From: Chloroflexota bacterium
Lineage (GTDB): Bacteria; Chloroflexota; Anaerolineae; Anaerolineales; Anaerolineaceae
Length of the DNA stretch: 33,599 bases
Direction: 5' to 3'
NCBI GenBank assembly: GCA_012798515.1
Contig: JAAZNB010000422.1
Span: 1-33,599, forward strand
The notes under the pieces are model-generated. The model was not told the DNA's origin. It did no database searches and saw only the letters and a list, made by a program, of their open reading frames with translations. Position 1 is the stretch's first letter; each line of letters begins with the position of its first letter. Made by a program: the position numbers and the translations under genes. Positions 16,959-25,911 of this stretch are shown piece after piece.

Positions 16959-18026
16959 ATGAGTAACCCCAATCTGGCTCCTTCTGGACGACAGATTCGC
17001 CTTACCAGCCTTTCCAGTTGTGCAGGTTGAGCTTCCAAGCTAAGCGCGGAAGCGCTGGCGCAGGTTCTGCGCCCCCTGGGCGGCCTTTACCAGGCTGCCA
17101 ATTATCCTGACCTGCTGGTCGGTTTAGGTGAACCTGACGATGCAGCTGTGTGGCGCCTGGATGACCAACGCGCCCTGGTGGTGACTACGGACTTCTTCAC
17201 CCCCGTGGTAGATGACGCCTATGACTATGGCGCCATTGCCGCCGCCAACAGCCTGTCGGATGTCTACGCAATGGGCGGGCAGCCGTTCCTGGCCCTCAAT
17301 ATTGCCGCGCTTCCCCCCGACCTGCCTCCCGAGATCCTCACCGAGATCATCCGCGGCGGCGGCGAAAAGGCATTGGAGGCCGGCGTGGTCATTGTGGGCG
17401 GGCATACCGTCCAGGATAAAGAGCCCAAGTTTGGCCTGGTGGCCATTGGCTTTGTGGATCCCGGGCGTATGATCACCAAGGGCGGGGCGCGCCCGGGGGA
17501 CCGCCTGGTGCTGACCAAGCCCCTGGGCTTCGGCGTGGTCACCACGGCCTTGAAGCGTGAGGTAGTCGAGCCGCAGGATCTGGCTGAAGCGGTGGGATGG
17601 ATGAAACGCCTGAACCAGGGCGCGGCCGAGCTGGCCAATTCCTTCGATGTGCGCGGCGGGACCGATGTGACCGGTTACAGCCTGCTGGGCCACGGCCTGG
17701 AAATGGCCCGTTCCAGCCGGGTGGGGCTGCGTATCGAATACGATAAGATCCCCTTCTTGAACTGTGCCCGCAAGTACGCCGAACAGTGGACCTTCCCGGG
17801 TGGGGCCGCGGATAACCGCCTGTATTTCCAATCCCAGGTGCGCTTCGACGCTCGCCTGGACGAAGCCGCCCAGATGCTGCTGTTCGACCCGCAGACCAGC
17901 GGCGGCCTGCTGCTGGCCGTTTCTCCGCAAAAGCGCGCCACTATGATCGACTGGGCCTGGGCAACCCAACGCACGGCCTGGGAAATCGGCGAGGTGGTCG
18001 AGGGGAATGGCATTCAGGTGGTCTGA
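16959..18026 (+). CDS. selD: Selenide, water dikinase, probable selenoprotein with Sec24 encoded by TGA 17028-17030
   Basis: [91 protein letters not shown]...; single in-frame TGA aligns with E. coli SelD Cys17 (CxxK); no other stop between 16959 and 18024. Confidence 0.93.
17057..17073 (+). promoter_or_regulatory. Putative bacterial SECIS apical hairpin
   Basis: GGCGCAG-GTT-CTGCGCC, perfect 7-bp stem, loop starting with G, 33 nt after the TGA; resembles E. coli fdhF UUGCAGGUCUGCA. Confidence 0.8.
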
Positions 18027-18678
18027 CCTGCCCTTTCCCTGGCAGGCCGCTGTAGAGCAGGCCTGGACGGCGTACCGTACCGGCAGTGTGCCGGTGGGCG
18101 CAGTCGTGGTAGACGCGGAGGGCGTGATCCTGGGGCGCGGGCGCAATGGTATGGAAGAGCCGCCGGGCGAAAGCCGGCTTTACCGCCACCATCTGGCGCA
18201 CGCCGAGCTGAATGCCCTGCTGGCAGTGGCGCGCCCGGCTTCCGAGCTGCACGCGTGCAGCCTGTATTCCACCCTCGAACCCTGTCCACTGTGTATGGGC
18301 GCCGTATATATGTCCGGTGTGCGCAGCCTGTACTACGCCGCCAGTGATCCGCACGCCGGCAGCGTAAACCTGTTGGGCGCCACACCCTACCTCTCGTTGA
18401 AGCCGGTTGCGGCCTGGGGGCCGGGACCGCGCAGCCTGGAGCTCTTTTGCGGGGCGATCCACACCGAATACCGCCTGCGCCGGCACGCGCACAATGGCGC
18501 CGACCCGGTGATCGCCCGGTGGCGGCCGGCGCTGCCCGAGATCGTCGCCCTGGGAGAAGGCCTGTATAGCCATGGGTTCTATCCAACCGCCGGCAAAGAA
18601 GGCTGGGACGTGCAGACTGCCATGGCAGCCGTCCTGGAAGGATGCGACCTGGCGTTGAACGGGAGGCGGGTAGCCTAG
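18007..18678 (+). CDS. CMP/dCMP-type zinc-dependent deaminase
   Basis: HAELNALL ... EPCPLCMGAVYMSGV zinc-site motifs; start overlaps the end of selD. Confidence 0.88.
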   Translation: MAFRWSDLPFPWQAAVEQAWTAYRTGSVPVGAVVVDAEGVILGRGRNGMEEPPGESRLYRHHLAHAELNALLAVARPASELHACSLYSTLEPCPLCMGAVYMSGVRSLYYAASDPHAGSVNLLGATPYLSLKPVAAWGPGPRSLELFCGAIHTEYRLRRHAHNGADPVIARWRPALPEIVALGEGLYSHGFYPTAGKEGWDVQTAMAAVLEGCDLALNGRRVA

Positions 18679-18769
18679 AGCCGGCTCGGCGGTTGTTCTT
18701 TCTCGAAAAATCCCCCTTTTTATCCTGCCAATCCCCATTAATGATGACAAAAATATGACCTTTTGCGGT

Positions 18770-18775
18770 TAAAAT
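18770..18775 (+). promoter_or_regulatory. -10-like TAAAAT 7 nt before the uvrC start codon
   Basis: TAAAAT-taatccc-ATG. Confidence 0.55.
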
Positions 18776-18782
18776 TAATCCC

Positions 18783-20645
18783 ATGATGCCTGTATCAGAC
18801 CATATTCAGGGCATCCTGAATACTTTGCCCACCAAACCCGGCTGCTATATTATGAAGGACGCTACCGGGACAATTATCTACGTCGGTAAAGCTATCAACT
18901 TGCGCAACCGGGTACGCTCGTATTTCCACAGCAACCACGACCACGACAACAAGACGCGTAAGCTGGTGCGCAATATCGCCGACATCGAATGGATCGTCGT
19001 CGCTTCTGAGCTCGAGGCGCTCATCCTCGAGATGAACCTGATCAAGAAGCACCGCCCGCACTACAACGTGCGTTTGAAGGACGACAAACGATATCCCTAC
19101 ATCAAAGTGCATTGGGGTGACCCGTATCCCAAGGTTACCGTGACGCGGCAGATGGTCCAGGACGGTTCTCGCTATTATGGCCCTTACACCAGTGTGTGGG
19201 CCGTGCACCAGACCCTGGACGTCTTGCGGCGCATCTTCCCTTACCTGACCTGCGACCGGGAGATCACCGGGAAAGACCCGCGCCCCTGCCTGTATTACGA
19301 CATCAAGCTGTGCGCCGGGCCCTGTATCGGCGCCATCGACCAGGCGGGCTACCGCCAGCTGATCGCCGACCTGGGGCATTTCCTGGAGGGCCACACCCAG
19401 CCTATCGTGGAGCGCTTGCAGAGCGAGATGGAGACGGCCGCGGAGGAGCTGCGTTTCGAGCAGGCGGCGGCCAGGCGCGACCAGATCCAGGCCATCGAAA
19501 AGGTCGTGGAGCGCCAGAAAGTCATCTCTGCCGAGCAAATGGATTCAGACGTGATTGCCCTGGCGCGCAGCGACAGCGAAGCCTGCGTGCAGATCTTCTT
19601 CGTGCGCGCCGGTAAGCTGATCGGCCGCGAATATTTCATCCTGGAAGGCACGCAGGACGAAGCCGACAGCGAAGTGATGGCCGAGTTCCTGAAACAGTTC
19701 TATTCCGAGGCGGCCCTGGTGCCGCCGCAGTTGCTGCTGCCCAACGAGATCGAAGAGGCGCAGATCATCCAGCAGTGGCTGCGCACGCGCCGTCACGGGC
19801 AGATGGTGGAGCTGGTCGTGCCGCACAGCGGCACCCCCCAGGAGCTGGTCGAGATGGCGACCGAGAACGCCGTCGAGACGCTGAAAGCCTTGCGCGCCCA
19901 ATGGGAAGTGGACACCAACCGGCAGAGTGAGGCGCTGGCCGAGTTACAGCAGGCGTTGCAGCTACCCAGCCCGCCCAACCGCATCGAGTGCTACGACATC
20001 TCCAACACGCAGGGGACGGCTTCGGTGGGCAGTATGGTGGTGTTCGAGCAGGGAGTGCCCAGCAAGAAGTTGTATCGCCGTTTCAACATCCAGACGGTCG
20101 AAGGGCCCAATGACTTCGCCAGCATGGAAGAAGTGCTCACCCGGCGCTTCCGGCGCTGGGTGGCTGCCCAGGAGCAAACCAAATTAGGCAAGAAGGTGGA
20201 CCCTTCCTTCGCCGTGCTGCCGGATCTGCTCATCGTGGACGGTGGTAAAGGACAGCTGGGGCGGGCCGTGGCCGTCCTGGAGCGTTTCGACCTGCTGGGC
20301 CGCGTGCCGGTGACGGGGTTGGCCAAGCAAGAGGAAGAGCTCTTCCTGCCGGGGCAGTCAAACTCGCTGCTCCTGCCGCGCCAGTCGCAGGGGCTGTACC
20401 TGATCCAACGCGTGCGCGACGAGGCCCACCGCTTTGCCATCACGGCGCACCGCAAACGGCGCACCAAGCTGGGCCTGGCCTCGCGCCTGGACGCCATCCC
20501 GGGGATCGGGCCTACGCGGCGAAAGGCCTTGCTGACCCAATTTGGCTCCATCGAAGCGATCGAAGAAGCCAGTGTGGAAGAGCTGGCCACTGTGCCGGGG
20601 ATCAACATCGACCTGGCAGAAGCAATTAAATCTATGTTGGAGTAA
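18783..20645 (+). CDS. uvrC: Excinuclease ABC subunit C
   Basis: [56 protein letters not shown]-terminal Hh[19 protein letters not shown]. Confidence 0.98.
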   Translation: MMPVSDHIQGILNTLPTKPGCYIMKDATGTIIYVGKAINLRNRVRSYFHSNHDHDNKTRKLVRNIADIEWIVVASELEALILEMNLIKKHRPHYNVRLKDDKRYPYIKVHWGDPYPKVTVTRQMVQDGSRYYGPYTSVWAVHQTLDVLRRIFPYLTCDREITGKDPRPCLYYDIKLCAGPCIGAIDQAGYRQLIADLGHFLEGHTQPIVERLQSEMETAAEELRFEQAAARRDQIQAIEKVVERQKVISAEQMDSDVIALARSDSEACVQIFFVRAGKLIGREYFILEGTQDEADSEVMAEFLKQFYSEAALVPPQLLLPNEIEEAQIIQQWLRTRRHGQMVELVVPHSGTPQELVEMATENAVETLKALRAQWEVDTNRQSEALAELQQALQLPSPPNRIECYDISNTQGTASVGSMVVFEQGVPSKKLYRRFNIQTVEGPNDFASMEEVLTRRFRRWVAAQEQTKLGKKVDPSFAVLPDLLIVDGGKGQLGRAVAVLERFDLLGRVPVTGLAKQEEELFLPGQSNSLLLPRQSQGLYLIQRVRDEAHRFAITAHRKRRTKLGLASRLDAIPGIGPTRRKALLTQFGSIEAIEEASVEELATVPGINIDLAEAIKSMLE

Positions 20646-21044
20646 ATGGAAGTGAAACCAATGGCCTGGCTAGTCGCCAACGATGCCCTCCTCCGGCGCT
20701 TGATGCAAGAGCTGCTGGGGGACTTGGGCTATGAGTTTCAGGATTTTCACGAACCGGGGACGTTTATGGAAACGCTGCTGGATGGCGAGCAGCCCGATCT
20801 GCTCTTTCTGGACATACAAAAGCCAGAATTAGCCGGGTTGGAGCTGCTTTCGTTTATCCGTACGCACAACGACTGGGATGGACTTCCGGTGGTGATGGTG
20901 ACCGAGGAGAGTGAAGATGAATGGAGCGAACAATCTGTCCGCCTGGGCGCCGATGGCTACCTGTTTAAACCGGTAAACCTGGATGATCTGGAACAGACCA
21001 TCCAGCTGGCGCTCGACCGGCGGCGCATCCGCGGCGAAGAGTAA
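20646..21044 (+). CDS. Single-domain response regulator (REC)
   Basis: WLVANDALLRRLMQELLGDLGY, DLLFLDIQKPELAG, VVMVTEES, GADGYLFKPVNLDDL. Confidence 0.9.
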   Translation: MEVKPMAWLVANDALLRRLMQELLGDLGYEFQDFHEPGTFMETLLDGEQPDLLFLDIQKPELAGLELLSFIRTHNDWDGLPVVMVTEESEDEWSEQSVRLGADGYLFKPVNLDDLEQTIQLALDRRRIRGEE

Positions 21045-21049
21045 CCCGT

Positions 21050-21226
21050 TTATCCACCGGTAGCGACTTTATCCGCCATCAGAATTTCGATGGTTTCCAT
21101 ATCCAGGCAGTATTCCTTGGTGTCGATGGTTTCATCCGGGTCAATGTAACGATCGAGGGGGGTGAACTCGAGATTGGCGTACCGCCCGCTGGCCGGAAGT
21201 TTGTAGGGGATGGGTGTGTCTTCCAT
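21050..21226 (-). CDS. Small acidic hypothetical protein (58 aa), not in the ORF track
   Basis: MEDTPIPYKLPASGRYANLEFTPLDRYIDPDETIDTKEYCLDMETIEILMADKVATGG; SD aaaggagag upstream. Confidence 0.55.
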   Translation of the reverse strand: MEDTPIPYKLPASGRYANLEFTPLDRYIDPDETIDTKEYCLDMETIEILMADKVATGG

Positions 21227-21229
21227 TTT

Positions 21230-21690
21230 GCTCTCCTTTTGGCCTGTTCATTCCAATAATAGGTTCGCCTGTCTTTCCTGCCGTAGGGACGTCCCGTACA
21301 GGAAAAAACAACGACAAGGTCACCTCGGTGAATTGAGGTGAACGTCAGAGGACTACCAGGACGACTACCAGTTGACAGTTGAGACCCGCTGGGGGGTTGG
21401 ATGCATTGCTGCTGTGTTGTTTTGGAGAAAGAAGCCCGTATTGGACTCCGGAGGCATCCGCTGATCGATCGATTTTCCCCTATTGGTCCAGGGTTAGCGC
21501 TCCCTTCGCAGAGAGGAACCTCCACCTCGTTGTCTTACCCGGCGGTTTGCCGCCAGTAAGATTCAGCCGCTATTTCTCCGCGTACCGGTAATCCTCACGT
21601 TATATGGGTAACCACCACCCAGCTTGAGTCGAAAGAGGTCCTCGCCCTTCTCTGTGTGGAATTACCTATATTGTAAAAAATCATAGCATG
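21230..21690 (-). ncRNA. Candidate structured leader RNA or ncRNA upstream of the 58-aa ORF
   Basis: About 450 nt without a convincing CDS, with several hairpins (e.g. 21533-21561 TCTTACCCGGCGG/CCGCCAGTAAGA; 21327-21350 TCACCTC/GAGGTGA region). Confidence 0.35.
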
Positions 21691-21835
21691 AGGCCCGGCG
21701 CATTTCAAGTATTTTGTGACAATCTGAACTAAAGGATCGATATTGTCATATTTAAATTATGACGATTGGCGGTAGAGAAGACAACCTCTCATTTTCTGGG
21801 CGCCGGGGGCCTGCATCTTTCCGCTCAACCGACGT

Positions 21836-21841
21836 TATAAT
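21836..21841 (+). promoter_or_regulatory. -10-like TATAAT upstream of the ABC permease operon
   Basis: gacgtTATAATagggttagg, about 190 nt before the permease start. Confidence 0.4.
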
Positions 21842-22033
21842 AGGGTTAGGCGGCGCAGCGGTTAAAAACCGTTAACCTATCCTTAAACACGTATGGGGAT
21901 CGAGGATTGGGTTCATCGATTAGAATAAGATAGAATTCGGTTCTTTTAGATGGCCGCGCCAGGCCCTGAGAACTGCAACACCTCAAATCTACGTTCGTTT
22001 TAGCCAGGATCTTTGTTCTACAGGAGTGGTAGA

Positions 22034-23095
22034 TTGAGCGGTGTAAATGCTGACACTGCAATCCAGGTCGAGGGGGAAATCAACGGGTCGTCCGACGATC
22101 ATACTGGGACCGGCGCGGTGCGTTCGAACGACAAACCGGCCTCGTCTCTCAAACGTTATGAATGGAGCGCCTTTCTATACATCCTGCCGGCTTTTCTGGT
22201 GTTGGGCATTTTTCACATATACCCGGTGTTCAATGCCATCTACATCAGTCTGAACAAGGGGCCAATCAACAAATTTACTTTCATCGGTATCGACAATTAC
22301 GTCCGCGCCCTGGGCAGTTCAGAGTTCTGGAGCTCGCTGGGTACCACCTTCACCTACTCGTTGATGACGCTGCCCTTCGCCATGGCCTTCGGGCTGTTTT
22401 TTGCCTATCTGCTCTACCAGCGCATCCGGGGTAAGGCTTTCTTCCGTACGGTGTTCTTCTTGCCCTACGTGATCTCGACGGTCGGGTCGGCCACAGTCTG
22501 GTCGTGGATCTTCAACCCGTCCAGCGGCCTGGCCAACCAGCTATTGAAGTTGTTTGGCCTGCAACCCCTGCGCTGGCTGATCGAGCCGGCCGGGATCTTC
22601 CAAATCCTGAACCGCCAGTACCAGCTCAACTTTCCGGAATGGCTGCATGGCCCCAGCGTGGCCCTGATCGCCATCGCTATTTTTACCGTGTGGCAGACCA
22701 TGGGGTATGACATTGTCATTTTCCTGGCCGGCCTGACCAACATCCCCCGTGAAATCTACGAAGCAGCCCGCATCGATGGCGCCAACGGCGTACAACTCTT
22801 CCGCTACATTACCCTGCCCTTGCTGGCGCCGACCACGTTTTTCGTGTTGGTGATCTCGATCATCAACTCGCTGCAATCTTTCAACCAGATCTACGCCATG
22901 AATTCCGCCTCGGCGCAGGTGCTGGGCGGGCCGCTGCACACCACCAACACCCTGACCGTGTATATGTTCGACCAGCTGTATACCAAATCGAACTTTGGGT
23001 ATGCCTCCACGATAGCCGTCTTGCTTTCCGTGCTCATCATGGTCTTGACCCTGTTCAATTTCCGTTTCTTTGGCGACCGCACGGAGCAGGAGTGA
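22034..23095 (+). CDS. Sugar ABC transporter permease (MalF/UgpA-like)
   Basis: YILPAFLVLGIFHIYPVFNAIYISL..., EAARIDGANGVQLFRYITLPLLAPT EAA motif; TTG at 22034 has an SD (aggag) at good spacing. Confidence 0.93.
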   Translation: MSGVNADTAIQVEGEINGSSDDHTGTGAVRSNDKPASSLKRYEWSAFLYILPAFLVLGIFHIYPVFNAIYISLNKGPINKFTFIGIDNYVRALGSSEFWSSLGTTFTYSLMTLPFAMAFGLFFAYLLYQRIRGKAFFRTVFFLPYVISTVGSATVWSWIFNPSSGLANQLLKLFGLQPLRWLIEPAGIFQILNRQYQLNFPEWLHGPSVALIAIAIFTVWQTMGYDIVIFLAGLTNIPREIYEAARIDGANGVQLFRYITLPLLAPTTFFVLVISIINSLQSFNQIYAMNSASAQVLGGPLHTTNTLTVYMFDQLYTKSNFGYASTIAVLLSVLIMVLTLFNFRFFGDRTEQE

Positions 23096-23105
23096 GGAGA
23101 GAAAC

Positions 23106-23957
23106 ATGGCCATTTTTAACGGCCGTATGAACCGGACCAGACATCATCTAAGCCAGGCGCTGATCTACCTGATTTTGATTGCCGGGGCGCTGTGGTCGCT
23201 GTTTCCCTTCGTGTGGATGGTTTTGTCCTCCTTGAAGGGTTACGTAGAGGCCTCGGCCGCCGCCAGCCTGCTGCCCAAGAACTGGTTGTGGTCCAACTAC
23301 GTGGAAGCCTGGAACCAGGTGGACATCTTCCCGCGGTATTTCTTCAACACGATTCTCATCGCCACCATGACCGTGCTGGGCGTCCTGATTACCTCGTCGC
23401 TGGCGTCTTATGCCTTCGCCAGCATGCGCTTTCCCGGTCGCGAAGTGCTGTTCTTCGTGTTGCTCAGCACCATGATGGTGCCGTTCGAAGTGACCCTGGT
23501 GCCCAATTTCATTATGATCCGCCGACTGGGCTGGATCGACCATTACCAGGCCATGATCATCCCCTGGGCGGCCAGCGCCTTCAGCATCTTCTTGCTACGC
23601 CAGTTCTTCCGGGCCATTCCTTCCGATCTACGCGACGCGGCGGTGATCGATGGCTGTACGCACCTGCGCTACCTGTGGTCGATCGTCCTCCCGCTTTCCA
23701 AACCGGCCCTGGTAACCAGTGCCCTGTTCACCTTCCTGGGCAGCTGGAACTCTCTGATGTGGCCGTTGCTGGTCACCAACGACCCGCTGCTGCGGCCGAT
23801 CCAGGTTGGCATTGCGGCTTTCATTAAAGACGCCGGCACGCAGGTGCAGTTGCTGATGGCGGCGGTGACCATCAGTGTGATCCCCGTGATCCTGATCTAC
23901 CTGCTGCTGCAGCGCTGGTTCATCGAAGGCATCGCTACCGTGGGGATCCGCGGCTAG
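23106..23957 (+). CDS. Sugar ABC transporter permease (MalG/UgpE-like)
   Basis: LWSLFPFVWMVLSSLK..., DAAVIDGCTHLRYLWSIVLPLSKPAL EAA motif; ATG at 23106 with SD gaggag. Confidence 0.94.
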   Translation: MAIFNGRMNRTRHHLSQALIYLILIAGALWSLFPFVWMVLSSLKGYVEASAAASLLPKNWLWSNYVEAWNQVDIFPRYFFNTILIATMTVLGVLITSSLASYAFASMRFPGREVLFFVLLSTMMVPFEVTLVPNFIMIRRLGWIDHYQAMIIPWAASAFSIFLLRQFFRAIPSDLRDAAVIDGCTHLRYLWSIVLPLSKPALVTSALFTFLGSWNSLMWPLLVTNDPLLRPIQVGIAAFIKDAGTQVQLLMAAVTISVIPVILIYLLLQRWFIEGIATVGIRG

Positions 23958-24245
23958 TCGCGCCCGGTAGGGGCAGATATTAAACAAACTTTAATCGAAC
24001 GATCCAGGCGCTTTAAAAATGAGCAGCTAGAATCAAAAGGTCAGGATTGTGTTGGTTTTGTATGGGCCTGGTAGAGGTGACCGATCCCTCCTCCACGGCC
24101 ATTAAAGTGCAGTATTGGGTTTCGAATCGTCGTAATATAGAAACAGGAAGAGACAAATTGCGTCCAAATTCAGGCCGGTCAACGGGGAACCGCCCGGCCT
24201 CCAGGCGGGAATCCAGATTCTAGAAAGATCTTGAGGAGAAAAGGA

Positions 24246-25619
24246 ATGAGAAAGAACCCTGTTTTTCTTGTTGTAATGGCGTTGAGCGTGCTGGCTATGC
24301 TGCTGTCGGCCTGCGCTGCCCCAACCGCCGAACCGACCGCGGTGCCTGCAACTGAGGCGCCGTCTACTGAGCCGACCATGGCCCCTGCTACCGAAGAAGC
24401 GCCGACGGAAGCCGCCGCCGAGCCGGCCGAACCCATCGAAATCCAGTTCTGGCACGGTCAGAGCCAGTCGCAGCAAGAAGCCCTGGGCGCATTGATCGAC
24501 GAGTTCAACAGCTCTCACCCGGACATCCAGGTCGTGGCGACTTACCAGGGCACCTACAGCGACCTGTATAGCAAAGTTACGGCTGCCATCGCCGCCGGGA
24601 CGCCCCCGGACCTGACGATCGCTTACCAGAATGACGTTTCGAATTATGTCAATTCCGACGCCGTCATCCCCCTGGACGACCTGATGGCCGATCCGGAAAT
24701 TGGCTTCAGCGACGAAGACATGAATGACATCTTCCCGGCCTTCATCGACCGCTACCCGCAGGCGGGCAACCAGGTCTACAGCATCGCCTTCATGCGCAGC
24801 ATGGAAGTGATGTACTACAACAATGACCTGCTTAGCGCCGCCGGAATCACCGAGCCGCCGGCCAGCTGGGACGATTTCATGAACGCCTGTGAGCTGGTCA
24901 CCAAGGCGCCCGACGTGTACTGCTACGAAATGAACACCGACGCTTCCCGCTTCGCCAATTGGATCTTCAGCCGCGGCGGCGACCTGCTCAACGAAGACGG
25001 CCAGACGGTGGCCTTCGACTCCCAGGCCGGCCTGGACACGCTGAACTTCATCAGCGACCTCTTCACCAACAATTATGCCATCGTCATTGGCCAGGCCTAC
25101 CAGGACCAGACCGACTTCTCCCTGGGCAAGATTGCTTTCGCCTTTGGCTCTTCCGCCGGCCTGCCCTACTACAAACAGGCCATCGACGAAGCGGCTGTGG
25201 TCCAGGATTGGGGCATTGCTCCCTCCCCGCACACCACAGCGGACCCGGTAGTGGACCTGTACGGGCCGAGCGTGGCCATCTTCAAGACCGACGATGCCCG
25301 CCAGCGGGCGGCTTTCACCTTTGTGAAATGGCTGATGGATAACGAGCCGAATTCGGAATGGGTGCAGGCCACGGCCTACTTCCCGGCTCGCCAGTCGACC
25401 AAGGACCAGCTGTCCGGCTTCATCGCTGAGAACGCGCTTTACGGCGACGCCTACAGCTGGCTGCCCTACGGCCGCACCGAACCGACCATCGCGGCCTGGA
25501 ACCCGATCCGCAGCATCATCGCCGACGCTATGACGGCAGTTGCCAACGGGGTCCAGACACCGGAAGAAGCCTTGAATGACGCCGTCACCAAGGCCAACGA
25601 CACCATCGCCAACCAGTAG
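24246..25619 (+). CDS. Sugar ABC transporter substrate-binding lipoprotein
   Basis: MLLSACAAP lipobox, Thr/Glu/Pro linker, IEIQFWHGQSQSQQEALGALIDEFNSSHPDIQVV...; SD gaggag. Confidence 0.95.
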   Translation: MRKNPVFLVVMALSVLAMLLSACAAPTAEPTAVPATEAPSTEPTMAPATEEAPTEAAAEPAEPIEIQFWHGQSQSQQEALGALIDEFNSSHPDIQVVATYQGTYSDLYSKVTAAIAAGTPPDLTIAYQNDVSNYVNSDAVIPLDDLMADPEIGFSDEDMNDIFPAFIDRYPQAGNQVYSIAFMRSMEVMYYNNDLLSAAGITEPPASWDDFMNACELVTKAPDVYCYEMNTDASRFANWIFSRGGDLLNEDGQTVAFDSQAGLDTLNFISDLFTNNYAIVIGQAYQDQTDFSLGKIAFAFGSSAGLPYYKQAIDEAAVVQDWGIAPSPHTTADPVVDLYGPSVAIFKTDDARQRAAFTFVKWLMDNEPNSEWVQATAYFPARQSTKDQLSGFIAENALYGDAYSWLPYGRTEPTIAAWNPIRSIIADAMTAVANGVQTPEEALNDAVTKANDTIANQ

Positions 25620-25645
25620 TTTCTGCACGCGTATTTGAACACAGG

Positions 25646-25675
25646 CGCCTGCCTCCGGGCAGGCGCTTCTTTTGC
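25646..25675 (+). terminator. Rho-independent terminator
   Basis: GCGCCTGCC-tccg-GGCAGGCGC-ttctttt. Confidence 0.85.
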
Positions 25676-25746
25676 GCTAATTTACAGGGTAAATACGTCA
25701 AAACGTTTTATCTATGCAAAGTGCTGTCACCCACCCCTTAAAAAGA

Positions 25747-25804
25747 GTGCGAGATGGCTGCTTCCAGCGGCACATTTGTGCCGCTGGAAGCAGCCATCTC
25801 GCAC
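25747..25804. repeat. Perfect 28-bp-arm palindrome
   Basis: GTGCGAGATGGCTGCTTCCAGCGGCACA-tt-TGTGCCGCTGGAAGCAGCCATCTCGCAC. Confidence 0.95.
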
Positions 25805-25869
25805 AAAAATCTTTTTTCCCCCACTTCGCGGCGTTTTTGCCGCGGAGAGGGGGCCGGGGGAGTGGAAAA

Positions 25870-25911
25870 GGGTAGGAAACGCATCTCGCAATTTAGATGC
25901 ATTTCCTACCC
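25870..25911. repeat. 17-bp inverted repeat with one mismatch
   Basis: GGGTAGGAAACGCATCT-cgcaattt-AGATGCATTTCCTACCC. Confidence 0.85.

Noticed and set aside
17028-17030. TGA in selD as a nonsense mutation or pseudogene
   Set aside because: Position matches the catalytic Cys/Sec exactly, the rest of the frame is intact and a SECIS-like hairpin follows
17124-18146. 340-aa ORF antisense to selD
   Set aside because: Shadow ORF covering a confident selD
21350-21380. Tandem ACTACCAG units as a CRISPR-like array
   Set aside because: Only two short copies with a 4-nt spacer; no array structure and no cas genes
21079-21525. 148-aa minus-strand ORF
   Set aside because: Composition rich in S, P, R and T without domain features; overlaps hairpin-rich sequence; the 58-aa frame inside it has the better start signal
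24105-24145. tRNA-like GGTTTCGAATCG motif
   Set aside because: No acceptor, D or anticodon stems around it
24102-25628. 508-aa minus-strand ORF antisense to the sugar-binding protein
   Set aside because: Shadow ORF in the complementary codon phase; the plus strand has signal peptide, lipobox, SD and a family match
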